Shown here one piece after another: positions 48,458 to 59,911 of a stretch of 64,000 bases of DNA (position 1 is its first letter; every line of letters begins with the position of its first letter). Source of the DNA: Triops longicaudatus (Eukaryota > Arthropoda > Branchiopoda > Notostraca > Triopsidae). The position numbers and the translations under genes were made by a program. The stretch lies in assembly GCA_022885665.1 (NCBI GenBank), contig JAGQDJ010000286.1, positions 62,001 to 126,000 of the forward strand, given 5' to 3'. The notes beneath the pieces are model-generated. The model made no database searches. It had not been told where the DNA came from and worked only from the letters and a program-made list of their open reading frames with translations.

Positions 48458-49543
48458 TAATTCCGAAAATTCTGGTGATAGTTTAGAATACCTGGCAAAC
48501 GGAAGAGATTACGAGGCACCCATAAAATTATTTCAAGAAACTTGAAGGTTAAAAAATCATCCGACAGCAGTTCGTCACGATAAGATATGAAACCTACATA
48601 ACAGGTGTTCTTTGAGTACTGTAAAAGGAAAGGCAAATTTCAACGCATACCTGGCAAAGTGCTAGATGCTATCAAAATGTCAGCATGGACAGGAATTGTG
48701 TACGCTAAAGAGCTAGTTTGCACTGCACAAACTGTCACCGTATCTGTTTCAGTTCGGACTGGGGGATTTTTATCGGCACGTGGTCTAAATGCTTTCAAAG
48801 TGGTCCCCGAATCAACCCTCTTTCCCCTGCACGCCTATGGTATAATAATCATCATCTGCCGGAAAGAGAGGGCACTGAACATACTTGAATTATGAAAATT
48901 TTTGGTTTGCCAGCTAACGTTGGACAACGATCTGGGAGAAATGGCTCCCAGAGATCTTTAGGAGAATAGGAGTCATCGCTTGCATTAAGGAGACCTCGAT
49001 TTCCGTGAGTAAATACAGCAATAAGCACACAGTCACAGTCGGAATGATCCATGTTCGATACTGTAGAATAATAAAATAAGACGGTTCAAATTTATCAGAG
49101 AAGAAGTGCAAGGAAGGTAGCAAATAAACTCACGTTCGTTAATTCTCTTGAATAGCTTTTCCCGCGATTGGTCTACATAACATTTCACATCGAAGTCCAG
49201 GCTGCTCAACACTTTTCTCATGCCCTCCAAATCAGAGTTGCTGTCTTTTCTCTCTTTCAAATCCAAGCTGGACTTGAATTTCACGTGATTGAAAATATAA
49301 GCGTGACCTCTCCTCGGGTGCGACATGTAATAATTCAAGTCGCCAATCAGCGTGTTTATGTGTGATCTGTGTATAAAGATTTCAAAAAAATTAATGATTT
49401 GATAACTTAAAATACATATTAGTCAATCACTTGATCTGGCCCGGGCAATCCGTTCCATCGTTTTCTAGATCTTGTGCTACAGTGTAAACCGTTGCGGTGT
49501 CGTACGTATTAGGTGTTGTCTGCGATGCTTGTTCAATGCTCAT
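47978..49543 (-). CDS. caspase B, diverged, with C-terminal hydrophobic extension
   Basis: Five minus-strand exons, 49431-49543, 49134-49366, 48885-49060, 48651-48834 and 47978-48420, join with correct phases (2,1,0,1) to give 382 residues. A short N-terminal prodomain (MSIEQASQTTPNTYDTATVY...) precedes the p20 core with SHPRRGHAYIFNH and Arg in ERKDSNSD. The catalytic His is in AVFTHGNRG and the Cys in IIQ-ACRGKRVDS. The p10 part has QTGSWFIRTL and TRKLYFTPKQ. Oddities: 12 extra residues lie before GSWF, the usual SWRN Trp is replaced (IQRN), and the chain runs some 57 residues past the normal end. That tail contains a hydrophobic stretch (FHYVALTVFGYIMYGAFV) a few residues from the C-terminus. 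A cryptic intron in the tail is possible. The last intron ends in 32 consecutive T before its AG. Probably active, with altered substrate pocket and perhaps membrane association (inference). Confidence 0.85.
48423..48454. repeat. 32-base A homopolymer (T tract of a caspase B acceptor)
   Basis: On the coding minus strand this is 32 consecutive T followed directly by AG and the last exon of caspase B, so the polypyrimidine tract of that intron is a pure homopolymer. Confidence 0.85.
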
Positions 49544-49580
49544 TCTCGAAACGGGAGGCTATCGTAGCAAATTTAAAACT

Positions 49581-50098
49581 ACACGATATTCACACTGATG
49601 AAGTCTTTGCTTTTATGTCGCCTGAATTAACTTATTACGTCGGGACTAGCTTGTAAGCTGTTTAAAAACGATCCCAGGAGCGCAAGTGAATCTAGGATGT
49701 TCTTTATCACAGGAAGTCGGTTCCAGTGATAAGATGTTCCCAAACAATTTTTTCCTTTTACCCCAACCTGCACAGCTTGTCGTTCTTTTTACACCATTTA
49801 CATTATTATGCAAACGATTTTTGAATTCTTAAATTAAGAATATAAACGTTCATTAAAAGTACTTACTAAACAATAGGGATTCACATCCACTTCCACCTTC
49901 ACCTAACTACTTCCTTAAACACTTCTCACATTGTCAAACCCAACGCGCTTTTGAGCTGTGTTTCTGTGTTCATGCAAAGAACATGTTCTGTGTCCAATAT
50001 GGTGTAGTGTACCGAGGCAGCATTGTATTAAATAAAAATTGCACTGAAGGCAAGGAATGGAATCTTGTGGTAGTCTTACGCGCTCACAGAGCACTGGT
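49581..50098. repeat. second copy of the 47184-47697 unit
   Basis: Begins in ACACGATATTCACACTGATG and ends in TCTTACGCGCTCACA, as in the left copy, in the same orientation. The two copies bracket caspase B. Confidence 0.8.
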
Positions 50099-50120
50099 TT
50101 CAAGGGATGTTCATATCTGT

Positions 50121-50844
50121 TAAATGAAACCGGTTCGAGCTAAAGGAGGTCACAGCAACTCCTCGAGGAAACTAAAAACAAACTAGCTTATTCTTGACTT
50201 TAACATGTTGCTCTGGGTAATGTCAATAGCCGAGTTGCTAATCAACACAGGAATACAACGATGCTCTGAACTGACCGTTATAGAGTGGTACTCTGTTTAA
50301 CGAACCTATCCGTTCCTGGACGGCGTTAGGTTTAAGAAGCATATTAAACCATAATTTAAGCATATTAAACAGTCGCACTTTACTGTCTTTAATTCATTTT
50401 TTTTAAGCTTTACTGCTTACTGACAGAAATGAAGCAAAAGGTACAAATATTGATTAAGAAATAATTGCGAATTTTCGCTACTGTGTGTTTCATGAATCGT
50501 AAAAAGATATACGGCCAAATTTTCTTACAAAAAAACACATGTTAAACGCGGTTATTTTGATTTTCGACGCAACGGATATACGGTTGGAACAGACAAGAGG
50601 TTTTTTCGTAGTTTAAAATTAATTTATTCTTATTTTACGTTTCTACCAAGCATATAACATCTTAATACAAAGCAGAAATAGTCTGCACTTAGTTTTTGCA
50701 CATTCGGATTGATATTAGTTTGCGCCATAAGTGAAAACTAAGAACGCGCGAACTGTTACATTTGACCCGAGTCTCCTCTACAGGTCATTATAAAGTACGA
50801 GATCAAGTCGCTGCTCATCACGTGCCATTTGATGACATGAAGAG
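50121..50844. repeat. repeat unit, left copy, adjoining derived caspase segment
   Basis: Recurs at 54143-54747 in direct orientation, with about 110 bases missing from the right copy near its start. Contains AACGAACCTATCCGTTCCTG, similar to pogo/Tigger-type transposon ends. It directly borders the duplicated ChAT flank. Confidence 0.75.
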
Positions 50845-51079
50845 CAAGGCCACTACCGTAACTTGTCGTTTCCTAACCGTTAAAAACAACTGAATGTGAT
50901 TATCTTCTATCCGTAAATTAGTTACCGCAAGCTTGTAACGAAACGTTCCCGGTTGTCAGTTCCGTTTATATTGCCCTGTTCGATTGTGGCTGTTGCTTTT
51001 GCACAAAATCTCGAGTTACGTTGAGCAGATTTTAAAGAACTTGTACGTGTTAAATTAATGCACCAATAAAAATGTTGCT
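50843..51079 (+). repeat. displaced copy of the ChAT 3' flank
   Basis: Copy of 40046-40280 with substitutions such as CACTACCG for CACCACCG. It carries no ChAT coding sequence. It lies 30 bases before the copy of the 43.2 kb gene exon. Confidence 0.8.
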
Positions 51080-51108
51080 GTGCTTGAAGAAAGTTTTTCG
51101 ATAGTTCC

Positions 51109-51184
51109 GTACTTGCCAAACAACATCGTCTCTACTATACTTAGCAACTTGTTTCAGATTGTTGTTGGTAACATTGAGAACTAA
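51109..51184 (+). pseudogene. 3' exon fragment of the 43.2 kb gene
   Basis: Matches the last 25 codons and stop of the unrecognised gene (TACTTGCCAAACAACATCGT to GAACTAA), with four or so substitutions. No upstream exon, acceptor or promoter accompanies it, so it is a broken fragment created by the segmental duplication. Confidence 0.8.
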
Positions 51185-52184
51185 ACACCATCTTTGAGAA
51201 AAGAAGAGTTATACTGCCTCAAAAGTGCCAACATTCACAAACAATTCAATAACGATATTACTTACAGATCATGTATCGTAAATTGTTTACAAGAAATTCG
51301 GGAGTATTAAGACAGGTACTCTTCAAACCTTGTTCGCAGTACATGATTTTGTTCGATTCGGGTATTACCCTGAATTAGTTGCATAATTTGAAGGAGGTAC
51401 AACATTTGTTTAATTAATTTGAATTAGTTACATACCGGTTACAAGGAACCACTGCACATCAAGAAAACTATTACATGTTTCAAGTTTTATGCAAAACGAA
51501 CATCTTAAAAAGCGGATCTTTTCGAGTGCTAGATTTATCTAATGAAAGTGAGTTTTAAACATATTTTTAAAATAGACTTATCTGAAAGCCAGTTTTTGGA
51601 ACCGCAAGTTTCCTTCAGTGATAACGGCCTCACATGAAGTGACTCATTTCATTCTATGATGTCATGATTCATCGTTTCTTTTTATTGGGGGGGGGGAGTG
51701 CAAAAAGTAATGCTTAAAAGATATAATTGGAAGAGGAAACATTGTGTGTATATTTACGTGTTTGACCTACTTAGTACTCTTAAAATCAAGGTTTATCTTG
51801 TTTGTCTGGACTATGTTTTTCCAAGAAAATACGAAACTTGTAGCACGTATTCCGTGAATTAAGCCTTCCAAAAGTTGTAGCGGAATTTTACATATGTACG
51901 AAATTTGATACTTGAGGCTCTTTTAGGTAGACCGTTTATTTAGATGGCGTATTCAAATCGTAAGTACGAAACATAGATAATCAGAGGGAAGGCACCATTC
52001 GACTCATTAGCGTGACGTTGGAACAGAACACAAATATAAAGAAACAACGTTGCATTTGAAACATCAACATGAATGAAAAAAATCATGGAAATTTGCCGTG
52101 TTTAACTGTGCATACCAGAAAACCATGGCCATTTTTTTGTCTTCAAATTTCTTTGTAAGGCAAATTATGAATATTTTCAACAAT

Positions 52185-53398
52185 TCAGCGACGTTTGGGG
52201 AAAAACATAACTTTCCTTGTTAGTAAGGAAGTAATGCACGGAATTTGCTTCTTTTCATGCATCGTACGATCTTTAGGGGTGTTTGACTGGAACTCAGTTG
52301 CAATAATTCTGACTGCAATGGTCAAAATGCTCAAGAAATCTTCTCTTCCCGCGTACTCTCGCAGCGCTCTACACAGCGCTTGGACGAACCACGAACCATT
52401 AGTTGTATTCCGCCAAGAAAAGAATCCTTCGAAATAAACAATATGAAACATAAGTTTCGCTAAAATATTCGATGAATACCAGGAACGGTGGAATAGGCAA
52501 TCAAAAAGTCGGCGTGGTTAGGAATTTTATACGACAGGCTGGCACTGCTATCGACAGAGGTTCTACACTGACCGGGTATTAAAGTAACGGAGTTGTCAAG
52601 CCTGTCTCCTTGGCAAGCCTAGAAGTGGAAAATGAAAGTCTTTTGTTACTTCTTTGAGTGTTTTTGTGGAACCTGTCTCCTCTCCTGACTTATTTAAACC
52701 TATGTTAATATACTTTAGCCAGGCGTGCATTTATCGACAACTGAAAAACTGAAATAGGGGAAAACTTAGGTAAATTAATGTAGAGTTCAGTCAGGTAAAG
52801 CTGAGACTAGGACACGATAAGCAAGTTTGCTACATCTTTAGATTTCATCCACTAAAAGAGATTATGAAGTAGAAATATAGAGGGAAAATTATAAACAGAA
52901 GGTATTTCTCAGTGACTTTTTCCTGCATGAGGGTGATTTACTTGAATAATGAAGAATTTCGGTTTTCCTGCAAGACCTCTACACTTATCGGCAGTAAACG
53001 GTGACCACAGCATCTCTGGTTTGTACGGGTTATCCCTGGCAAAGAGTAGGTTAGCATCTCCGTGGCTGAAAACCGCAACCAGAACGCAATCGCTTTCCTC
53101 GTGGCATGGATCCTTCGCCACTAGAAATATACACAATTAGGAATGTTCAACACAGCTTATGATACAACTTACACTTGTGCACGGCTTCTTCAATTTCGAC
53201 GGCTGTGCAATTGTGCTGGACATCAATATCAAAGCCCAAACTATGCAGCTCTTTTTCCAAATTTTCGCAATCTTTGTCAGTCCCGTTGCGTTTCTTCAGT
53301 CCTAAGATGGCATCGAACTCCATATGGTTAAAAACTAGCGCCTTGCCACGCCGCGGGTGTTTCATGTTGTAAAATTGCGAGTCTCGGTCCACTGGCAT
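52185..53398 (-). CDS. caspase C, near-identical paralogue of caspase A
   Basis: Minus-strand exons 53173-53398 (from first Met; exon extends to about 53432), 52942-53120, 52480-52618 and 52185-52426 repeat the caspase A structure with the same phases, at least 261 residues. Catalytic His (AVFSHGDAN), Cys (IIQ-ACQGDRLDN), KRNGTDKD and NTTNGSWFVQALC are unchanged, and no stop or frameshift is present. Differences from A are scattered, for example DSQFYN for DSHFYN, ENLEKELHSLGFDIDV for ENLYKELLNLGFDIVV, STVPG for STIPG and a TGA instead of TAA stop. Conservation of all active-site and splice sites suggests both copies are functional and young. The candidate 5' exon is at 53514-53582, with the same unresolved junction as in caspase A. 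Confidence 0.9.
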
Positions 53399-53513
53399 TG
53401 CTGCTATAGTTTGTATGTAAGCAGTATTGCTTCTTGGACTTTAAATAGGTTGCTTATTAGTATCAATGCACAGACTGAGAAAAAAAAAGATGGAAAAAGC
53501 TAATTTACTCTAC

Positions 53514-53582
53514 AAAGGAGATAGCGTCTGACAAATCCTTTGGCTGCTTTTCTGGAGCTCCGTTGTCTTGTTGACCGTTCAT
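53514..53582 (-). CDS. candidate 5' coding exon of caspase C
   Basis: Encodes the same 23 residues as 46236-46304, differing only at two silent positions. The link to the next exon is unresolved in the same way. Confidence 0.4.
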
Positions 53583-54142
53583 TTTTGGTACTTGTTTCTC
53601 AGCCTCTGCGATGCAACTAATTATATGCAGACATTTGCTTGTTACAATTATCTATGCTTAGTTACAATTAAATAACACGGATCACCTTTGTCTAACTACA
53701 CGTTAAGTAACGACGCAGCAACAAGTCTGGACAGATCTGGACTAAAGATGTAAACAAAGACAGAAAGCAAAAATGAAATGTTTCTTTCGGACACGAGCAA
53801 GTAGGCTTACCTTGTTTACAATGTGTTCAATCCTCACGGCGAAAGCTTTTCAGTAACTGTTACAACAATTATGCAAGTGCTTACAAATCAATGACCAAAA
53901 TCTACTTGGAATCTTCTGATATACTGTATCCGTTTGGAGAAGTGATTCACACTCAGGAGCCGCAGAATGGAAACCGAAGCCAGTTATCATAGTTTCGGTT
54001 ATTTTGACGCCGGTTATTTCCCAACGCTGTATTCATGCATTTGCGCATTTATGGAAGCCCGGGGGAGGGGGGTTTTAAAACTCAGGAACAGATTTTAGCT
54101 ATATTTTGTAAAAACTATTTTTTAACGCTAAATTTTTTAACG

Positions 54143-54747
54143 TTAAATGAGACCGGTTAGAGCTAAAGGAGCAACTCCTCGAGGAAACTAAAACAAACTA
54201 GCTTATTCTTGACGAACATATCCGTTCCTGGACGGCGTTAGGTTTAAGAAGCATATTAAACCACAATTTAAGCATATTAAACAGTCGCACATTACTATCT
54301 TTAATTTAATTTTTTAAGCTATACTGCTTACTGACAGAAATGAAGCAAAAGGTACAAATATTGATTAAGAAACAATTGCGAATTTTCGCTACTGTGTGTT
54401 TCATAAATCGCAAAAATGTACGGCCAAATTTTCTTACGAGGAAACACAAGTTAAACGCTGTTAATTTTGATTTTCGACGCAACGGATATGCGGTTGGAAC
54501 AGATAAGAGGTTTCTTGTAGTTTAAAATTAATTTATTCTTATTTTACGTTTCTACCAAGCATATAACATCTTAATAAAGCAGAAATAGTCTGCACTTAGT
54601 TTTTGCACATTCGGATTGATATTAGTTTGCGCCATAAGTGAAAACTAAGAACGCGCGAACTGTTACATTTGATCCGAGTCTCCAGGTCATTATAAAGTAC
54701 GAGATCAAGTCGCTGCTCATTAAGTGCCATTTAATGCCATGAAGAGC
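54143..54747. repeat. repeat unit, right copy
   Basis: Direct repeat of 50121-50844, closing the right side of the derived caspase segment. Confidence 0.75.
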
Positions 54748-55081
54748 TACACACAAGTCTATTTAGTGACTAAAATACGCACAGAAAAGGGTATTTATTT
54801 ATTATGTGAGAGTAGATAGTCGCATGAGCGACCACTATTTCAGGAAACGTCCTATAAATGGCGCCGAAGATGAAAAGGCAACATTCGTAAATGGTATTTT
54901 ACTAGATACTCGATTCGAATTTTCGTAATCAAGAACCGAAACAAATTCGTTCGAAACGTTTTGCATCTAAAAAGCATTAGAAGTTCTATCGATATCTGAC
55001 TTCTAAACGTTTTGCGGAATACAGAAAATGATACCAAGGACTAAAGACATCAACCTTTCCCATGGTGCCGCAAAATTCTAC

Positions 55082-55118
<37 letters not shown>

Positions 55119-58100
55119 NTTTTTTTTTTTTTTTTTTTAGTAATGCAAGCAAATTTTCTACTGAAAGAAAATCTGTCGAGATTTTCGATCGAACCACAAC
55201 AGATGGCAATGGTTGTCTCGAAAATTGGACCCGTCAAATTTCCACTTCGTTCAGTTCAGCCGGTAGCTACCGCCACCTATTATACAAAAATGAACTTTCT
55301 CTCCTGCATTCATGGCAATTTGAAAGCACTGCTGCTAAAGCTCCTCTTCATGAAGTTCCCCCTTGTCGAGACGCCGTGGGTACAAACGAAGCACCCCTTC
55401 AAACGTGCGACCTGCTCAACTAGACAGTCCAAGCGCGGTAAAGCTATCGCGAGGTGGTTGTGCGCGATTCTTCAGTGTCAAGGTAGTGTCCTTTTTTTGT
55501 GAAGTGAGTTAATATCTGTGTTCAAAGGATACCTCCATAGTTCCACTAAACAACAACAGCGTAAGCGAATTTTTTCAGTGAATTTTTTCCCGCTACTATT
55601 CGACAGCGAAGTCAATGATTTATGTCAATACTTTCGTAATAAAACCCCCGTCTCCTAGACAACCGGTGACATGTTCTCGCCTTAATAACAATTTTAAGTC
55701 TATACTTTCACACTTGCTGGCTTCTCAGCCAATACCTCGCTTTTTCCTAGCGTTGCGTTTCTGCCTCATATTCACAAGCTGCTATTCACTGACTGTTTTA
55801 CGAGCACGGAAACCATGAAATCGAGACCCCTACTCAGAACTCGAGCTAACTCCGGCTCGCAATGTCGCACGTAAAAAAAGGTCACTCGCACAATCCGAGT
55901 TTATTCCATGTTTTTCTCAACTAAATTTATTCGTTCATTGCTCCATTCCGATTTCTTCGAAAAAGTAAGAAACATTTTAACATAAGATGTTTTACTTACT
56001 TCCGCTCCCTATTTTTTGCATTTGTTCTCATGACATTCTGACCGACATCTATCTCTTTTTTCGCAAAATTCCAAGTAGTAGCCCAAAGTCTCAAGTTATC
56101 GGAAACAAGCAAACCGGTCGAACCTCTTTGCTTTTACACTGCACAGACCTGTGAGATTCACTACTCCGTAATTCCGCATAATGGATGGCCCAACAAATTC
56201 GTTTGAGCCCTACAGGCCAAAACCGTACACGGATATGTAACTTAACACGTGGTTCATAAAACCTTTTTTTTTTTTCATGCTCGGAAAGCGGGGGGCTAGC
56301 GCTTCTCAGTTTCCGTTTTACAACCCGGAGCAGCTGCAGTTGTTTCCGTAGCCGTGAGGCTGAATGATCCCCCTAACCCCCTGCTAACAAACAAAGGATG
56401 TCGTAGCACATTACAGTCAAGCTGTTCTTCATAATACCAGGACCCCAAATTAATGCAACCGAATATTAGTTTTTCCTGTTTTCTCTTCAGTATTCTCCTT
56501 TTTTCTTTAAACTGCCCCGTAACATTTGTAGAGTTTTCCTTTGCTACATTTGCCATTTTGATGTCCCCCATTTTTTTTAAGCGAATCCAAAAGTGAGTTG
56601 TTTGTTATTCCAACTCCTTGGATAGAACAACGGTACATTTTATTTCACTCCCGCTTGGACTTCGCATCTGGACTCATTTTTAATGACAGCTGTCTGACCT
56701 TTTGCAGCATAAGGGTTCTGGTAGCACAATTATAGGGAGGTCTCTCCTTATCAACGAAACCATTGTTTGAGCAAAGCACGTTTTCTTTTCCTCATCTCAC
56801 CTCCCCCCCCCCCAAAAAAAAAAAAAATCGAGAAAACTCTCAAACAGTGTAAACGGCGTGCATAACACTACCTTAGGCCTGCACTAATAGGCGCCAGTCA
56901 TTGTGCCACCTTTGAACTCGGCCTTGCTCCTTGTAATGGTGAATTTCCTGCCTGTTGTGGAAAACACTAGCGGTACTTTCTGTATGAAAACCCAAAACAA
57001 TGGGACGACGAATCGGTTCACAGTTCAGTACATTTTCGGAAGAATTAAATCTGCGCGTTGCCTCGCTTAGCATTGAATAGTCGACGAATGTGTTAACTGG
57101 TAGCCACTGACTAAAGCCTTTCAATTGCTATGACTGAATAGAATCCGATGGAGTAAATGTGAAGTACACGTTCCCTTCGGTATTCTTCACGTTTTACTCA
57201 ATACTGTCCCCACTAAACACGGAATGAGGAATTCGACAGGGAAGTATTGACATTTGCGACAGTCTACCGGCTTTGCAATAAAAGAAGAAAAATAAAGGAT
57301 CCTTAGAGGAATAAGTTATGTTTTAAGCATGTGGTACGACTTGGACTAGCAATGATGTTTCATTCCTTACTTCATGTTTAAAGGAAAGGAAAGTGCCAAA
57401 ATTATATTCACTGTATTAAAAAGCGATGTCATTGTCAGGCAAGCCATAATAGCCTCGGTGTTAATGCTTCTCCATAGGAAAATTACATAAAATTGTGTAA
57501 AAGTCTTTTGGATTTGGGTAACGGAGCCCGCACTGACAAAAGCGAATTAGAAGTATTTAAAATTCAATCCTGTACAAAAATTAATTCCGATAGAATTGAA
57601 CTATGTAGGAACTCAGCTTCGAAAAATGAAGTGTGATCTATTATAATAATAACAGAATAAGACATTAGATATCGGGTGAGTAATTTCAAAGAAATCGCCT
57701 GAATATATTACCACGCAGTTTGTTCGTAAGAAGCTAGACAGAGGGGAACATGTAACACGTATTTTATTTTATTTATTTATTATTTATTTTTTTTTTTTAA
57801 GAAACGACTCAACACGTTCAGAACATCGGCTTTACCTAAACATTACCATCAGGCGTTTTCGGCAAAACAATTAATATCTACTGCATAATCGCCTAAAATA
57901 TTAACATGAAATTCGCCATAAGAGTTCAGAAAGCGGGGTATTAGTGTTTATTGACTCAAAAGTACAGTAATGCTGGATATAATTTTCGTTTTAGATACAA
58001 CTTTTGTTTTACGTTTTTTTCTTTCAATCGAAATTTGAGTTTCAGTGGGGGGCTAGAAGGCTTGTTAACCGGCGAAGCACTGATATACATGAAGAAATTG

Positions 58101-58980
58101 AAATATAAGAGTAAAATGTCACTGAAACTATGTTTATCTATCAATAAGTAATAAAATTAATCAGAAGACCTTTCATTTGACCAGTTTGTTATAGCAGCCC
58201 GACAAATGGAACACTGTGCTCTTACCTCATCAGGTAACTAGTCAGTCATTTTTTAGTGTTATTTTTAATGATTTGTAAAACATTTTTTTATATAAACGTC
58301 GTGCTTATAATATTAACTACGTTATTTATTGAATCGTATTAGTTAACTGTATATAATTACGTATCAATCTATTAGCATATAAAATACTTTGTATTTCTAT
58401 ATTTAAAACGAACAGACTTATTCTCTGGTATTTTCATTTAATTCCTATTTAACTTTTTCACGAATTTGTTTTCTCACGATCTTTGTTTTCACGCAATCTC
58501 ATTACCTACAGTTAATCATTTTACTTTTCTTTCAAATTATTCCATGATTCGTCTGGAATGTAACAGGCTTACCATTTGAGGATATTTACTGTTTTCAATG
58601 TCTATATTTAGCTCGTTTCACTAACTGTATTCTAAAAAAGTATGGTTTATCTGTTTAAATAATCCCAAGGATAATAATATAGTAGAAAAAAACAGACCAA
58701 AACAAATAATCAAAGAAAAAGGAATAGTGAAACAAATACACACAAGTCACTTCAATTTGTATGCAATACATTATTCATACCCGGCCACGCTAACTAAAAA
58801 TAATTGCGGTGTAATAGTTTCAGTTTGTTGAAAGGAAAGAAATGTGCAGATTTCCACATTCAGAAGTGATTAGCGTCGAAGCGGAAGCTCGCAAAAGAAA
58901 AAAATTGGTTACGTTGGACTGGTACCGTTGCTTCCCGCTCGTACTGTACGTGACGACCCATCCTTTGGGAGATGACCCTT
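54748..58980. other. intergenic, no gene supported
   Basis: AT-rich. A T homopolymer with one N lies at 55084-55138; frames reading through it are artefacts. A 91-codon minus frame at 56296-56571 (MGDIKMANVAKENSTNVT...) has an ATG but no recognisable similarity. Short C and A runs occur near 56806-56828. Confidence 0.4.
55084..55138. repeat. T homopolymer with one ambiguous base
   Basis: About 55 T with a single N at 55119. The length is likely uncertain in the assembly. Confidence 0.9.
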
Positions 58981-58981
58981 C

Positions 58982-58989
58982 TATTTAAG
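58982..58989 (+). promoter_or_regulatory. possible TATA box of a small peptide gene
   Basis: TATTTAAG about 100 bases before the ATG at 59090. A 10-codon upstream frame begins at 59049. Confidence 0.35.
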
Positions 58990-59089
58990 CAGTCCACGAC
59001 CACATCTGGTCGTGACACGATTTAGACCGTTTTGGACCCAAAGCCACAATGAGCTCTTTTGGAGCCCATAAATTAGTTTGATTCACTCA

Positions 59090-59693
59090 ATGTGTCTACT
59101 TATTAGCTTACTAGTTTTTCTTTTGGACATATCAACGGCCCCCATTTTGGATGGCAATTGCAAAGGGCAGCATAAGTCGAGACGGCGAACGAAGTCCAGT
59201 AACGCCCAGACGGCGTCCAAGTTGTTGTGTCATTACAAGCGCGAGTAATTAACGAAAATCCCTGTTACTGCCGTTCTTTGGAGCGCGAGAGCAAAGCCCG
59301 ATAGGCACCAACGAATTAACTGCTGTGTACATCCTTGGTATCTTTGGGTGGAGACACAGGAAGGCACGCATGAAGTGTAACCGTTCTTGCAGCCCTTCTT
59401 CCATTAGAAAAATAAAAGTTAGTCCAGAATACCAAAACGGCCCCCAAAGTATGCAAAATCGCAGTGTCATTTCGCTTTTCTTTGCGTTTCCTCTTCCCGC
59501 CAAAAAAAAAGCTCGCACCGTTCTGAGGTCGCGAAAGACCAGTAGCGATTTCGAAGAAAGCTCGAAACACGTTGTTTCCTTGGCTTTCTTGACAGACTTT
59601 GTTTGTAGGTACGGAAACCTGATACAGAAACTTTTATCATTCACTACACTCATAAATGAATGTCAAAACGGAAGAAGAGAGGAGTCAAAATAA
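59090..59693 (+). CDS. possible small secreted basic peptide
   Basis: From ATG 59090 the frame encodes a strong signal peptide (MCLLISLLVFLLDISTA). A basic chain follows (PILDGNCKGQHKSRRRTKSS...LLCHYKRE), stopping at 59248: 52 residues. Alternatively, a donor inside the last sense codon (GA before GTAATT, exon end 59244) joins in phase to an acceptor at 59608 (TTTGTTTGTAG). This adds YGNLIQKLLSFTTLINECQN and a short tail to the stop at 59693: 79 residues with three cysteines in the mature part. KSRRR is a possible proprotein-convertase site. A hormone-like or antimicrobial role is possible, but I recognise no family. A TATA-like box lies at the expected distance upstream. Confidence 0.4.
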
Positions 59694-59911
59694 ATCAATT
59701 TAATTCTGTCTCGTTTCAGTTGGAGAATCTTGACTTTGTAACGGTCTGGAAATGATTACGTTACCGCCTTCTTGGTGATACTTGGAGGGACTTGAGTAGT
59801 GTCAAGCTCAGTCATGGGCACGAGGCGACCCACCACACGTCCTGTAAAAGCGTGACGCGTGAAATGCAACCCTAAATCCTATAAGCAAATCCAAAGAAAA
59901 TCTGCACAGCA

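Larger units (their letters stand above)
51109..54118. repeat. segmental duplication unit, right copy (contains caspase C)
   Basis: Copy of 43751-46840 in the same orientation. Its left border cuts an exon and it is bracketed by direct repeats at 50121-50844 and 54143-54747, so I take it as the derived copy. Confidence 0.85.

Noticed and set aside
56296..56571. 91-codon minus-strand frame with ATG
   Set aside because: No similarity, promoter or splice evidence; left unannotated.
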